Below, piece by piece: positions 25,734 through 34,639 of a stretch of DNA of 64,000 nucleotides (positions within the stretch are counted from its first letter, which is position 1; every line of letters begins with the position of its first letter). The position numbers were made by a program, and so were the translations under genes. Source of the stretch: Curtobacterium flaccumfaciens (GTDB taxonomy: Bacteria > Actinomycetota > Actinomycetes > Actinomycetales > Microbacteriaceae); assembly GCF_013359815.1 (NCBI RefSeq), contig NZ_JABMCF010000039.1, positions 186,001 to 250,000 on the forward strand. Reading direction: 5' to 3'. A model generated the notes under the pieces. That model worked only from the letters and a program-made list of their open reading frames with translations, searched no databases and had not been told where the DNA came from.

Positions 25734-26711
25734 ATGACCCGCGCCGTCCTCGTGTCCAGTACAGCCCCGCCCACCGTCACCGACGTCGACCTTCCGGATC
25801 CGGCCGAGGGCGAGGCCCTCGTCGACGTCACGTACTCGAGCGTCAACTACAAGGACGGCCTGGCCCTCGCGCGGAACCCCGGCGTCGCCCGGCTCGACCC
25901 ACTGGTGCCCGGGATCGACGTCGTCGGCACGGTTTCGGGGCTCGGACCGGGCGTGCACGAGGTCGCGATCGGTGACCGGGTGGTGCTGAACGGCGCCGGC
26001 CTGGGTGAGACCCGGCACGGCGGCTGGGCAACGCAGGCCGTGGTGCCGTCCGGGTCGCTCGTCGTGCTGCCCGAGGCGATCGACGACTCGTTCGCGGCGG
26101 CCATCGGCACCGCGGGGTTCACGGCGATGCTCAGTGTGCTGGCGTTGGAGCGCTTCGTCGCGCCGGACGACGGGCCGGTGCTGGTGACCTGGGCATCCGG
26201 CGGGGTCGGCACCGTGGCGATCGCACTCCTCGCGGCCCGCGGGTACCAGGTCACGGCGTCGACCGGTCGTGCGGCCAACACCGACTCGCTCCGCCGGCTC
26301 GGGGCCACCGAGGTGGTCGACCGCGGCACCCTGTCCGAGCCGGGCAAGCCGATGCAGCGTGCCACCTGGGCCGGAGCGGTGGACAGCGTCGGCGGGGCCA
26401 CGCTGGCGAACGTCCTGGCCTCGACCCGGTGGGGTGGCGCCGTCACGGCGTGCGGGCTGGCGCAGGACTCCGCACTGCCGACGACCGTGCTGCCGTTCAT
26501 CCTGCGGTCGGTGTCGCTGCTCGGGATCAACTCCGTCGACGCCCCGCTCGAGCTCCGTCGTCGGGCGTGGGACCGCCTGGCGACCGACCTCGACGCGGCG
26601 CTCCTGGCCGACGTCACCCGCACGGTGACGCCCGAGCAGGCCATCGCGGTGGGGGCCGAGGTCGTCGCGGGACGGGTGCACGGACGAACGGTCGTCGCCG
26701 TCACGGGCTGA
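25734..26711 (+). CDS. MDR oxidoreductase, YhdH/YhfP (AcuI-like) family
   Basis: 325 residues of zinc-free medium-chain dehydrogenase. VTYSSVNYKDGLAL near 35-48 is the family hallmark, followed by PGIDVVGTV, GDRVVLNG, GTAGFTAMLSVLAL and the NADPH motif VTWASGGVGTVAIALLAARG. YhdH/AcuI relatives reduce acrylyl-CoA or similar enones. It starts at ATG 25734, with TAGCGT ending 7 nt upstream. No pathway context is visible. Confidence 0.9.
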   Translation: MTRAVLVSSTAPPTVTDVDLPDPAEGEALVDVTYSSVNYKDGLALARNPGVARLDPLVPGIDVVGTVSGLGPGVHEVAIGDRVVLNGAGLGETRHGGWATQAVVPSGSLVVLPEAIDDSFAAAIGTAGFTAMLSVLALERFVAPDDGPVLVTWASGGVGTVAIALLAARGYQVTASTGRAANTDSLRRLGATEVVDRGTLSEPGKPMQRATWAGAVDSVGGATLANVLASTRWGGAVTACGLAQDSALPTTVLPFILRSVSLLGINSVDAPLELRRRAWDRLATDLDAALLADVTRTVTPEQAIAVGAEVVAGRVHGRTVVAVTG

Positions 26712-26740
26712 TCCGGCGTGCTTTCCGGGCGATTCATTTA

Positions 26741-26752
26741 GCAAACGTTTGC
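26741..26752. promoter_or_regulatory. LacI-type palindrome GCAAACGTTTGC
   Basis: A perfect 12-bp palindrome with central CG, 51 bp before the GntR-type gene and just upstream of a TAGGAT (26765-26770). The symmetry is typical of LacI/GalR-family operators, yet no LacI gene is adjacent. Confidence 0.5.
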
Positions 26753-26803
26753 ATATTGGCACGCTAGGATTTCGAGTGTCGATTTCGTCCTCGAGGAGAT
26801 GAC

Positions 26804-27472
26804 ATGCCGGTCCCCAAGTCCACCGTGGAGAGCTCTCCCCGGAAGCTCCTGCGCGACGTCGTGTACGACAAGATGCTCGCGGCCCTCCGCGACGGCACGC
26901 TGCAGCACGGCGAGCGCTTGAACGACGACGAGCTGGTCCAGTGGCTGGGTGTGAGTCGCACCCCGATCCGCGAGGCGATCGCGAAGCTCGTCGACATCGG
27001 CCTGGTCGAGATGGAGGCGAACCGGTACACCCGCGTCGCCACCCCGACCTTCGAGGACTGGGTCACCGCGACCCGCGCGACCGCCGGGTTCTTCGAGCTC
27101 AGCCTGCGCTGGGGCGTCCCCGAGTACAGCGACGAGGACGTCGAGGCCCTCAGCACACTGCTCGACAAGGCCGACCGCATGCGCAAGGTGCGGGACTACG
27201 GCTTCAGCGGCGCCCTCAACGAGATCATCGAGTTCGCGGTCGAGCACTCCGGCAACCCGCTGGTGCAGAACGCCGCGGTCGGTGCCATGGAGCGGGTCCG
27301 CTTCACGCTCAACCCCACACCTGCGTTCGAGCAGTACGGGTCCGAAGCGTTCTTCTCGATCCTGCGCGAAGCACTCACCGAGCGCGACGGCGAAGGCGCT
27401 GCCGAGGCCGGACGCGCCCTCACCCGCAACTTCGAACAGCACATCGAGGCGGTCCGCGCCGACCGCGGCTGA
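26804..27472 (+). CDS. GntR family transcriptional regulator (FCD-like)
   Basis: 222 residues. The N-terminal winged helix is KLLRDVVYDKMLAALRDGTL, ERLNDDELVQWLGVSRTP, IREAIAKLVDIGLVEMEANR. An all-helical effector domain follows from about residue 80 (TATRATAGFFELSLRWGVPE, FAVEHSGNPLVQ). It starts at the ATG after GAGGAG. The downstream gene, 3 nt away, encodes two further copies of a similar unit. Confidence 0.88.
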   Translation: MPVPKSTVESSPRKLLRDVVYDKMLAALRDGTLQHGERLNDDELVQWLGVSRTPIREAIAKLVDIGLVEMEANRYTRVATPTFEDWVTATRATAGFFELSLRWGVPEYSDEDVEALSTLLDKADRMRKVRDYGFSGALNEIIEFAVEHSGNPLVQNAAVGAMERVRFTLNPTPAFEQYGSEAFFSILREALTERDGEGAAEAGRALTRNFEQHIEAVRADRG

Positions 27473-27475
27473 CCC

Positions 27476-28798
27476 ATGGGCGTCGGCGAGTGGGGTGACG
27501 CCGACCCCTGGGCGGCCGTGCACGACGACGCGTACGCGTCCCTGCTCGCCCACCTCCGGACCGGCCCCCGCGGACCGGTGTCCGTCGACCTCGACGCACT
27601 GAGCTGGGAGTGGAGTGCTTCGCTCGGTGACGTCCGATCGGCGGCGGCCCGGCTCGAGGACCTCGGCATCCTGGTCCACCAGCCGGACGGCACGTGGCAG
27701 TACGAGGAGCTCTCCGACGCCGACCTGTCCGACGCGCTGGACTTCTGGGTCGCGCTCGTCGGCCCGGCCATCCGAGCCACCATCCCGGCCCTCTCCCCGG
27801 AGCTGCGTGCCGAGCTCGACCGCCGGACCGCGCAGGCCCGCACCGCCGCCGCGCTGCGCCTGACGGAGTACCCGACGGTGTTCTCGGCCACCTGCCAGTT
27901 CTGGTTCGAGCACTCCCCGAACACCCTCGTGCGCGACCTGGGGCTGCGGGCGTTCGAACGGATGCGGTGGTCGCGCGTCCCGACGAGACCGTGGTCGGTC
28001 CACGAAGTCCAACCCTGGTTCGCTGCGATCACCCGAGCGGCGGACACCGGCGACCCTGCCGTGGCGACCGTCGCGGCCGAGGTCATCGACGGCCTGTTCG
28101 AGGTCCACCGGAGGAACATCGGGATCCCCCGGACGGCTCGGCCGGCCGCAGACGCCACCGACCGGCGTGCGGGTGCGGTGCACCGTGCGCTGCTCCGCGA
28201 CCTCCGCTCGGGAGCGTTGCCCATCGGGTCGACGCACTCGTTCGAGGGCCTGGTGGTCCGGACCGGAGCCCCGATCCAGGCGGTCCTCGAGGCTGTCCGA
28301 TGGCTGCACGACCTGGGCCTGGTCGAGAGCGACGGAGATCGGTACCGCGTCGTGGAACCGTCGCTCGCGACCTGGCGGGACACGATGGAACTGCTCGCCG
28401 GGGTCTTCGCCCACGCGACCGTCCACGTGCTGCCCGGGCTCCACGGACCCGAGCTCGACGAGTTCCGGCGACTGGTGGAACGAGCACGCGCGGACGGCCA
28501 GGTGCGCGACCACCGGTACACCGAGAGCGCGTTCGCCGTCACCCGGTTCCTGTCCGAGCAGTCCGGCAACCGCTGGACGCGTGAGGCCCTCCGCCTCACG
28601 ATGGCCCGACTCGCCTACGCGCTGCCCGAGGCTCCGGCGTTCCGGCAGTGGGACGCAGAAGCGCTCTGGCTGGCACTCGACACAGCGGCCGGCAGCGGAG
28701 ACGTCGGTGCCGGCCGGGCCGCGGCACGCCGGTTCGTCGACGTCGCACGGGCGCACGTGGAGGACGTCACGGCGCGGTGGGGCACGATGGGGTCATGA
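27476..28798 (+). CDS. Double-unit GntR/FCD-related protein
   Basis: 440 residues forming two tandem units, about 1-220 and 225-440. Unit 2 repeats the layout of unit 1 and of the upstream regulator: AVHRALLRDLRSGALPIGS, VLEAVRWLHDLGLVESDGDR, YRVVEPSLATWRDTMELLAG, FLSEQSGNRWTREALRL. In unit 1 the recognition helix is degenerate (ASLGDVRSAAARLEDLGIL) and lacks the VSRTPIREA motif. It looks like a fused internal duplication of the neighbour. DNA binding is doubtful for unit 1. Confidence 0.75.
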   Translation: MGVGEWGDADPWAAVHDDAYASLLAHLRTGPRGPVSVDLDALSWEWSASLGDVRSAAARLEDLGILVHQPDGTWQYEELSDADLSDALDFWVALVGPAIRATIPALSPELRAELDRRTAQARTAAALRLTEYPTVFSATCQFWFEHSPNTLVRDLGLRAFERMRWSRVPTRPWSVHEVQPWFAAITRAADTGDPAVATVAAEVIDGLFEVHRRNIGIPRTARPAADATDRRAGAVHRALLRDLRSGALPIGSTHSFEGLVVRTGAPIQAVLEAVRWLHDLGLVESDGDRYRVVEPSLATWRDTMELLAGVFAHATVHVLPGLHGPELDEFRRLVERARADGQVRDHRYTESAFAVTRFLSEQSGNRWTREALRLTMARLAYALPEAPAFRQWDAEALWLALDTAAGSGDVGAGRAAARRFVDVARAHVEDVTARWGTMGS

Positions 28799-29592
28799 CC
28801 GACGCGCGCGACGACGTCCTGATCCACGCCACCGGGGTCCGCGTCACGCGCTCCGGCCGCGACCTGCTGCACGACGTCGACCTGACCGTCCGGCGCGGGG
28901 AGCACTGGGCGCTGCTCGGTCCGAACGGCGCTGGCAAGTCCACGCTGCTGGCCGTCCTCGGCGCGACCGGCCACCCCACCGCCGGCACGGTCGAGGTCCT
29001 CGGCCGCCGGCTCGGACGCGTCGACGTCCGCGAACTCCGGGAGCACATCGGCCACGTCGACCCCCGGCACCGGATGCTCTCGCCGCTCACGGTGCTCGAG
29101 ACGGTGCTCACCGGACTGACCGGCACGACGGACCTCATGATGCGATGGGAGCCCTCGGCCGAGCAGGTCGCGCTGGCCGAGCAGCACATCGCCGACGTCG
29201 GACTCACCGCACGACGGGACGCCCGCTGGCCCGTGCTGTCGCAGGGTGAGCGGGGACGCGCCCTCATCGCCCGCGCCCTGATGTCCGAACCCCAGCTGCT
29301 GCTGCTCGACGAACCGGCGACCGGCCTCGACGTCGCCGCACGGGAGCACCTGCTCGAGACCGTCGACGCGCTGCGGCACCGGCACCCCGAGCTGGGCAGC
29401 GTCATGGTGACCCACCACCTGGAGGACCTGCCGGCCTCGACGTCGCACGCGATGCTGCTCCGCGACGGTGCCGTCGTGGCCCAGGGCACCTCGGACGAGG
29501 TCATCACGTCGTCGGCGGTGTCGCACGCGTTCGACTTCCCGCTCGCGATCCTGCGGGCAGAGGGGCGCTGGGCGGCACGCCGATCCGCCTGA
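28795..29592 (+). CDS. ABC transporter ATP-binding protein (orphan)
   Basis: 265 residues. Walker A GPNGAGKST (42-50), Q/D-loop region VDPRHRMLSPLTVLETVL, signature LSQGERGRALIARAL, Walker B LLLLDEPATGLD and switch His in VTHHLEDLP. It resembles the YlmA/ModF-like single ABC domains. No permease or binding protein is encoded next to it, and it is coupled by ATGA to the double-GntR gene, so an unlinked partner or a non-transport role is possible. Confidence 0.9.
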   Translation: MTDARDDVLIHATGVRVTRSGRDLLHDVDLTVRRGEHWALLGPNGAGKSTLLAVLGATGHPTAGTVEVLGRRLGRVDVRELREHIGHVDPRHRMLSPLTVLETVLTGLTGTTDLMMRWEPSAEQVALAEQHIADVGLTARRDARWPVLSQGERGRALIARALMSEPQLLLLDEPATGLDVAAREHLLETVDALRHRHPELGSVMVTHHLEDLPASTSHAMLLRDGAVVAQGTSDEVITSSAVSHAFDFPLAILRAEGRWAARRSA

Positions 29593-29691
29593 CGCGTGCT
29601 TGAATGGCCGTTCAGTGTCCGCGGCCCGTGTCGGGGAGGGACCCGGCACCGCACCACGGTGTCACGCCGCGGACCGTCACCAGGGGGAACC

Positions 29692-30318
29692 ATGACGAAC
29701 ACGCCGCCGCCCTACCCGGGGTCCGAGCCGCAGCCGAACGACGGGCAGCCGAACGCCGGCCAGCCGAACGGCCAGCAGTACCCGCAGCAGCCCGCCGGCC
29801 AGCCCTACGCGCAGCAGCAGCAGCCCGCCGGCCAGCCGTACGCCCAGGCCGCTCCCGCCGGAGCCGCTCCCTACGCACCCCCGCCCAAGTCGTCGTCCTC
29901 CCGCGGCAAGCGCGTCCTGATCTCGGTGCTCGGCGTCGTCGTCGCTGTGGTGGTGGCCTTCCTCGTCCGCCAGGGCCTCAACGCAGCCTTCAGCGACTCC
30001 ACCGAAGAGAAGGTCTCGAAGGCCGTCGAGCAGATCCGCGAGCAGAGCGACCTGCCCAAGCAGGTCGACTCCGTCACGACGTGGACCGGGATCGAGGCCG
30101 AGGGGGCCGCGATCCACTACGACTACACGGTGTCGTCGAACGTCGATCCGGCCTCGATCACCGAGGGGGCCATCCGCGACGCCGTCGGGCCGAACCTCTG
30201 CTCGAACAGCGAGACGAAGAAGCTCCTCGACGAGGACGTCGACATGCGGTATACGTACAAGTTCGAGGGCTCGTCGAAGACCGTCGACACGACCTTCACG
30301 AAGGCTGACTGCTCCTGA
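29692..30318 (+). CDS. Pro/Gln-rich single-pass membrane protein
   Basis: 208 residues. The N-terminal 68 residues are a low-complexity tract with repeated AGQPYAQ and PNGQQYPQQ units. A TM helix follows near 76-97 (VLISVLGVVVAVVVAFLVRQ), then a 110-residue extracytoplasmic domain with two Cys (NLCSNSETKK and ADCS), perhaps a disulfide. The architecture is common in actinobacterial DUF4333-like wall proteins, but no family is certain. Confidence 0.8.
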   Translation: MTNTPPPYPGSEPQPNDGQPNAGQPNGQQYPQQPAGQPYAQQQQPAGQPYAQAAPAGAAPYAPPPKSSSSRGKRVLISVLGVVVAVVVAFLVRQGLNAAFSDSTEEKVSKAVEQIREQSDLPKQVDSVTTWTGIEAEGAAIHYDYTVSSNVDPASITEGAIRDAVGPNLCSNSETKKLLDEDVDMRYTYKFEGSSKTVDTTFTKADCS

Positions 30319-30326
30319 GCCCCGAC

Positions 30327-30396
30327 GCCCGTCACGCGGGCGCGGCGGCAGCAGCCCCCGCGCCCGTCACACGGTCGCGGCGGCAGCAGCCTTCGC
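30327..30396. repeat. 35-bp tandem duplication at the hemL 3' end
   Basis: A block beginning GCCCGTCAC at 30327 is repeated with few changes from 30362, so the last codons and stop of hemL are duplicated just downstream of it. CGCCCG-TCACG-CGGGCG in the first copy can form a short hairpin. Confidence 0.6.
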
Positions 30397-31698
30397 GGCC
30401 GCGGGCAGGGCGTCGAGGATCCGTCCGACGGCGCGGTCATCGTGCGCGGCCGTGACGAACCACGCCTCGAAGACGCTCGGCGGCAGGGTCACCCCGGCGT
30501 CGAGCATCGCGTGGAAGAACGGCGCGTAGCGGAACACGTCCTGCGCCCGCACGTCGTCGTAGTTCCGCGGTGCCTGCTCGGTGAACGCGAACGAGAACAG
30601 GTTGCCGGCGCGCTGCACGGTGTGAACGACGCCCTCGGCCGACAGGGCGTCCGACGTGGCCGCGGAGATGACGGCAGCGGTGCGGTTGAGCGACTCGTAC
30701 ACGGACGGCGTCGCGGCACGCAGCGTGGCGATGCCGGCGGCGACGGCCAACGGGTTCCCCGACAGGGTGCCCGCCTGGTACACCGGCCCGAGCGGGGCGA
30801 GGAAGTCCATGACCTCCCGCCGACCGCCGAGTGCGGCGAGCGGCATACCGCCACCGATGACCTTGCCGAACGTGATGAGGTCGGGCTTCCACCCGGCGCC
30901 GTCCGGCACGACCTTCGACGCCTCGAGGCCCCACCACCCGGCAGCACCGACGCGGAACCCGGTCAGGACCTCGTCGACGATGAGCAGCGCCCCGTGCGAC
31001 CGGGTGATCTGCGCCAGTGCGCGGTTGAAGCCGCGCTCGGGTGCCAGGACGCCCATGTTCGCGGCGGCCGACTCGACGATGACCGCGGCGATGCGCTCGG
31101 AGTGCTCGTCGAAGGCCCGGCGGACGGCGTCGAGGTCGTTGTACGGCAGCACGAGGGTCTGCGCGGCGGTCTCGGCGGTGATGCCCGCGCTGCCCGGCAT
31201 GGCTAGGGTCGCGACGCCCGAGCCGGCCTCGGCCAGCAGGGAGTCCGAGTGCCCGTGGTAGTGCCCGGCGAACTTCACGAGCAGGTCGCGACCGGTGTAG
31301 CCGCGGGCCAGCCGGATCGCGGTCATCGTGGCCTCGGTGCCGGTCGACACCATGCGGAGCTTCTCGATGGGGCCGTCGCCGTCCACCGACACCCGCTGCT
31401 TCACGAGTTCGGCCAGCTCGGTCTCACCCGGGGTCGACGCCCCGAACGACAGTCCGCGCGCGGCGGCCTGCTGCACGGCCTCGACCGTGCCGGGGTGGGC
31501 GTGCCCGAGGATCGCGGGGCCCCACGACGCGACGAGGTCGACGTACTCGCGACCCTCGGCGTCGGTGACGTAGGCGCCCTTCGCGGACACCAGGAACCGC
31601 GGGGTGCCGCCGACCGACCCGTAGGCGCGGACCGGGGAGTTCACGCCACCCGGGATCGCGTTCTTGGCACGGCCGAAGAGCTGGTCGTTCGTGGTCAT
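30367..31698 (-). CDS. hemL: Glutamate-1-semialdehyde 2,1-aminomutase
   Basis: 443 residues of PLP enzyme converting glutamate-1-semialdehyde to 5-aminolevulinate. [19 protein letters not shown] marks the N-terminus, [15 protein letters not shown] the cofactor loop, [11 protein letters not shown] the PLP Asp, and [14 protein letters not shown] the Schiff-base Lys. It ends in an Ala-rich tail. The ATG overlaps the hemB stop (ATGA), and it is the last gene of the leftward heme operon. Confidence 0.97.
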   Translation of the reverse strand: MTTNDQLFGRAKNAIPGGVNSPVRAYGSVGGTPRFLVSAKGAYVTDAEGREYVDLVASWGPAILGHAHPGTVEAVQQAAARGLSFGASTPGETELAELVKQRVSVDGDGPIEKLRMVSTGTEATMTAIRLARGYTGRDLLVKFAGHYHGHSDSLLAEAGSGVATLAMPGSAGITAETAAQTLVLPYNDLDAVRRAFDEHSERIAAVIVESAAANMGVLAPERGFNRALAQITRSHGALLIVDEVLTGFRVGAAGWWGLEASKVVPDGAGWKPDLITFGKVIGGGMPLAALGGRREVMDFLAPLGPVYQAGTLSGNPLAVAAGIATLRAATPSVYESLNRTAAVISAATSDALSAEGVVHTVQRAGNLFSFAFTEQAPRNYDDVRAQDVFRYAPFFHAMLDAGVTLPPSVFEAWFVTAAHDDRAVGRILDALPAAAKAAAAATV

Positions 31699-32750
31699 TC
31701 GGGGGCCTTCCCGGTCGAGGCGATGCCGGCGACGTCCGCGGTGCTGCCCGAGGTGCGGAGGCCCGCTTCCTCGTTGAGCTTCCGCGCGATGTCGACGGCG
31801 AAGTAGGTCAGGATCGCGTCGGCACCGGCGCGCTTGATGCCGACGAGCGACTCCATCGCGGCGGCGTCGCGGTCGATCCAGCCGTTCTGCGCTGCTGCGG
31901 TGATCATCGCGTACTCGCCCGAGATCTGGTACGCCCAGACCGGCACAGGCGAGGTCGCAGCGGTCTCGGCGAGCACGTCGAGGTAGCTCATCGCGGGCTT
32001 CACCATCACGATGTCGGCGCCCTCGTCGACGTCGAGCTCGACCTCGCGGAGGCCCTGTCGACCGTTCGCGGCGTCGATCTGGTACGTCCGGCGGTCACCG
32101 ACGAGCGACGACGACACGGCCTCGCGGAAGGGGCCGTAGAACGCCGAGGCGTACTTCGCGGCGTAGGCGAGCAGCGCGGTGCCGCTGTGTCCGGCACCGT
32201 CGAGGGCGTCACGTGCGGCGGCGATCTGGCCGTCCATCATGCCGCTCATGCAGACGAGCTCGGCACCGGCCTCGGCCTGCGCCACCGCCATGTCGCGGTA
32301 GCGCAGCAGGGTGGCGTCGTTGTCGACGGAGCCGTCGGCGGCCAGCACACCGCAGTGTCCGTGGTCGGTGAACTCGTCGAGGCACAGGTCGGACTGCACC
32401 ACGAGGGCATCCCCCACCTCTTCGCGAGCGACGCGGATCGCCACGTTGAGGATGCCGTCCGGGTCGGTCGCGCCGGAACCCTCGGCGTCCTTCGTGGTCG
32501 GGACGCCGAAGAGGTTCACGCCACCCACACCGACCGACGCGGCGTCGACGAGCGCGCGGCGGAACGAGTCGAGGGAGTGCTGCTGCACGCCCGGCATGCT
32601 CGAGATGTCCACGGCGTCGGTCGCGCCTTCGCGGATGAACATCGGCAGCACGAGCTCGGCGGGGTGGAGCCGGGTCTCGGCCACGAGTCGTCGCATCGCG
32701 GGGGTGGCGCGGAGCCGACGGGGGCGGACCTGGGGGAAGCGTCCAGTCAC
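31695..32750 (-). CDS. hemB: Porphobilinogen synthase (5-aminolevulinate dehydratase)
   Basis: 351 residues from GTG 32750. Condenses two aminolevulinates. The two Schiff-base lysines are in [13 protein letters not shown] and [10 protein letters not shown]. The metal-site segment reads [17 protein letters not shown], keeping Cys, Cys and an Asp, so the metal preference (zinc or magnesium type) is not obvious. Start and stop overlap both neighbours (GTGA with hemD, ATGA with hemL). Confidence 0.96.
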   Translation of the reverse strand: MTGRFPQVRPRRLRATPAMRRLVAETRLHPAELVLPMFIREGATDAVDISSMPGVQQHSLDSFRRALVDAASVGVGGVNLFGVPTTKDAEGSGATDPDGILNVAIRVAREEVGDALVVQSDLCLDEFTDHGHCGVLAADGSVDNDATLLRYRDMAVAQAEAGAELVCMSGMMDGQIAAARDALDGAGHSGTALLAYAAKYASAFYGPFREAVSSSLVGDRRTYQIDAANGRQGLREVELDVDEGADIVMVKPAMSYLDVLAETAATSPVPVWAYQISGEYAMITAAAQNGWIDRDAAAMESLVGIKRAGADAILTYFAVDIARKLNEEAGLRTSGSTADVAGIASTGKAPE

Positions 32751-33577
32751 GGGTGACCTTCCTGGTGGGGGGTGGTTGGGTTCAGTGCCTCGACGACGGC
32801 GTCGAGCAGGGCTTCTGCGGACCGTGTGCGTCCGACGGCGTGCACGGGCAGTCCGGCCGCACGGGCGTCGGTCGCGGTCCCGGGGCCGATGCAGGCCACG
32901 ATGGTGCGGGGGTCGAGCGGGGTCATCCGGCGGGCGATCTCGCGGGCGACGCTGCCGCTCGTCACGAGCACCGCAGCGGGCGCCGTCTCGAGGGTGATCG
33001 GCTCGTCGCCGGTCCCCACGGTACGGTACGCGACCACGTCGTCCACGTCGATGCCGCGGGCACGGAGGCCGTCGACGAGCGTGGGTGCTGCGATCTCGGA
33101 GCGGGGGAACAGCACGGTGCCGTCGGTGTCCGGTAACTCCTGCACCAGGCCGGCCGCGGACGTCTCGTCCGGCACCAGGTCGACGACCCAGCCCGCAGCG
33201 CGCGCGGCACGGGCGGTCGGCTCGCCGACCGCGGCGACGCGCACCCCGGCCGGGAGGCCCGCCACGCGTTCCGACAGGACCGTCACGGCCGTCGCACTGG
33301 TCACCACAACCCATGCGTAACCAGCCACAGGGGTCCGGTCGCCGACGGAACGCGGTGATCCGGGCCTCCCGGCCGCTCCGGAGGCGACCAGGCGGCGGAC
33401 CGCAGCGTCGAGCGCGGCGGGGTCGGACGGCGGAGCGTCCGTGATGAGGGGGACGACGACGGGGGCGAGCCCACGGGCCCGCGCCTCTGCGGCGACCCGG
33501 TCCCCCCACGCACCGCCACGCGGGACGAGGACGACCGGGGGTCGCGCCTCGTCCGTCGCGGTGGTGGGGGGTTCCGT
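32747..33577 (-). CDS. hemD: Uroporphyrinogen-III synthase, unconventional start
   Basis: Clear HemD sequence runs in one open frame: [110 protein letters not shown]. The frame is that of hemC and is separated from it only by the hemC TAG at 33587-33589. No ATG, GTG or TTG occurs until codon 84 (GTG 33328), which would delete most of domain 1. ACG 33577, 5 nt after AGGCGG, is my best start guess; a GTC/ACG start, readthrough or an assembly error are alternatives. Confidence 0.8.
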   Translation of the reverse strand, partial: TEPPTTATDEARPPVVLVPRGGAWGDRVAAEARARGLAPVVVPLITDAPPSDPAALDAAVRRLVASGAAGRPGSPRSVGDRTPVAGYAWVVVTSATAVTVLSERVAGLPAGVRVAAVGEPTARAARAAGWVVDLVPDETSAAGLVQELPDTDGTVLFPRSEIAAPTLVDGLRARGIDVDDVVAYRTVGTGDEPITLETAPAAVLVTSGSVAREIARRMTPLDPRTIVACIGPGTATDARAAGLPVHAVGRTRSAEALLDAVVEALNPTTPHQEGHP

Positions 33578-33586
33578 GGTGACCGC

Positions 33587-34639
33587 CTACTCGGCCGGTG
33601 TCGCGAGGCCGGGACCCGCGGTGTACGGCCCGTCCGTGGTGTCCTCGGCGACGGTGGTCGCCAGGTCGGCGAGGTCAGCGGCGCCGTTCTCGAGCAGCTC
33701 GGTCGCCACACGGCCACCGACCGCGAGTGCCTCGTCGAGACGCTCCTGCGCCGACCCGTCGAGCACGGCCGCGTGCGACGCGGTGCGGTACTCGGTGCCG
33801 TCGGGGCGGTAGACGGTCGCAGACACGAGCAGCAGCTCGGCGTCCACGACGGCCGTCGCACCGATCGGGGCGGAGCAGCCGGCCTCGAGCTTGGCGAGCA
33901 CCTCGCGCTCGGCCGTCACCGTCAGGCGGGTGGGGGCGTGCTCGATCTTGCGGAGTGCGGCGAGCAGCCCGCGGTCGGTCTCGTCCGAGCGGATCTCCAC
34001 CGCGAGTGCACCCTGTCCGGGAGCACTCGGCCAGAAGCCGAGGTCGAGCAGTTCCGTGGCGGCTGACAGGCGGTCGATGCGTCCGAGGCCCGCAGCGGCG
34101 AGCACCACGGCGTCGAGGTCGTCGTCCACCCGGCCGAGGCGGGTGTCGATGTTGCCGCGGATGTCGACGACGTCGAGGTCCGGTCGTGCCGCACGGAGCT
34201 GCGCGGCACGGCGGGGCGAACCCGTGCCGACCTTCGCCGCCTCGGGCAGCGTGTCGACGGTGGCGCCGTTCCGGGCGACGAGGACGTCACGGGCGTCCGC
34301 GCGCTTCGGCACGGCACCGATCGTCAGGCCCGGGTACGGCGCGGTCGGCAGGTCCTTGAGCGAGTGCACGAGGACGTCGACCTCGCCCGCGACGAGCGCT
34401 TCACGCAGGGCGCTGGCGAAGACACCGGTGCCGCCGAGCGACGCCAGGGAGGCACGGTTCGTGTCGCCCTCGCTCGTGACGGTGACGAGCTCGACCGGGC
34501 GACCGGCCGCCTTCGCCAGGCGGTCGGCGACGTCCTGCGACTGCGCGACTGCGAGCCGGCTGGCACGGGTGCCGAGCCGGATCGGGGTCGGGCCGTCGGG
34601 CCCTGTGGCGCTGGGGTCGTTCACGGTCGTGTCGGTCAC
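33587..34639 (-). CDS. hemC: Hydroxymethylbilane synthase
   Basis: 350 residues from GTG 34639. Polymerises four porphobilinogens. [20 protein letters not shown] begins the enzyme; HSLKDLPT and [19 protein letters not shown] carry substrate-binding Lys and Arg residues; the dipyrromethane cofactor Cys is in [11 protein letters not shown]. The GTG overlaps the ferrochelatase stop (GTGA). The C-terminus ends TPAE and TAG, with hemD continuing in the same frame. Confidence 0.97.
   Translation of the reverse strand: MTDTTVNDPSATGPDGPTPIRLGTRASRLAVAQSQDVADRLAKAAGRPVELVTVTSEGDTNRASLASLGGTGVFASALREALVAGEVDVLVHSLKDLPTAPYPGLTIGAVPKRADARDVLVARNGATVDTLPEAAKVGTGSPRRAAQLRAARPDLDVVDIRGNIDTRLGRVDDDLDAVVLAAAGLGRIDRLSAATELLDLGFWPSAPGQGALAVEIRSDETDRGLLAALRKIEHAPTRLTVTAEREVLAKLEAGCSAPIGATAVVDAELLLVSATVYRPDGTEYRTASHAAVLDGSAQERLDEALAVGGRVATELLENGAADLADLATTVAEDTTDGPYTAGPGLATPAE

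Noticed and set aside
22745..25846. Leftward open frame of over 1000 codons across pfkA and the repeat array
   Set aside because: It crosses several real genes on both strands. The repetitive stretch is open only because the 135-bp period is a multiple of three.
32747..33328. Short hemD starting at GTG 33328 (193 residues)
   Set aside because: It would drop 83 clearly HemD-like residues, including [13 protein letters not shown], and leave a 258-bp gap in an operon otherwise without gaps at this point.
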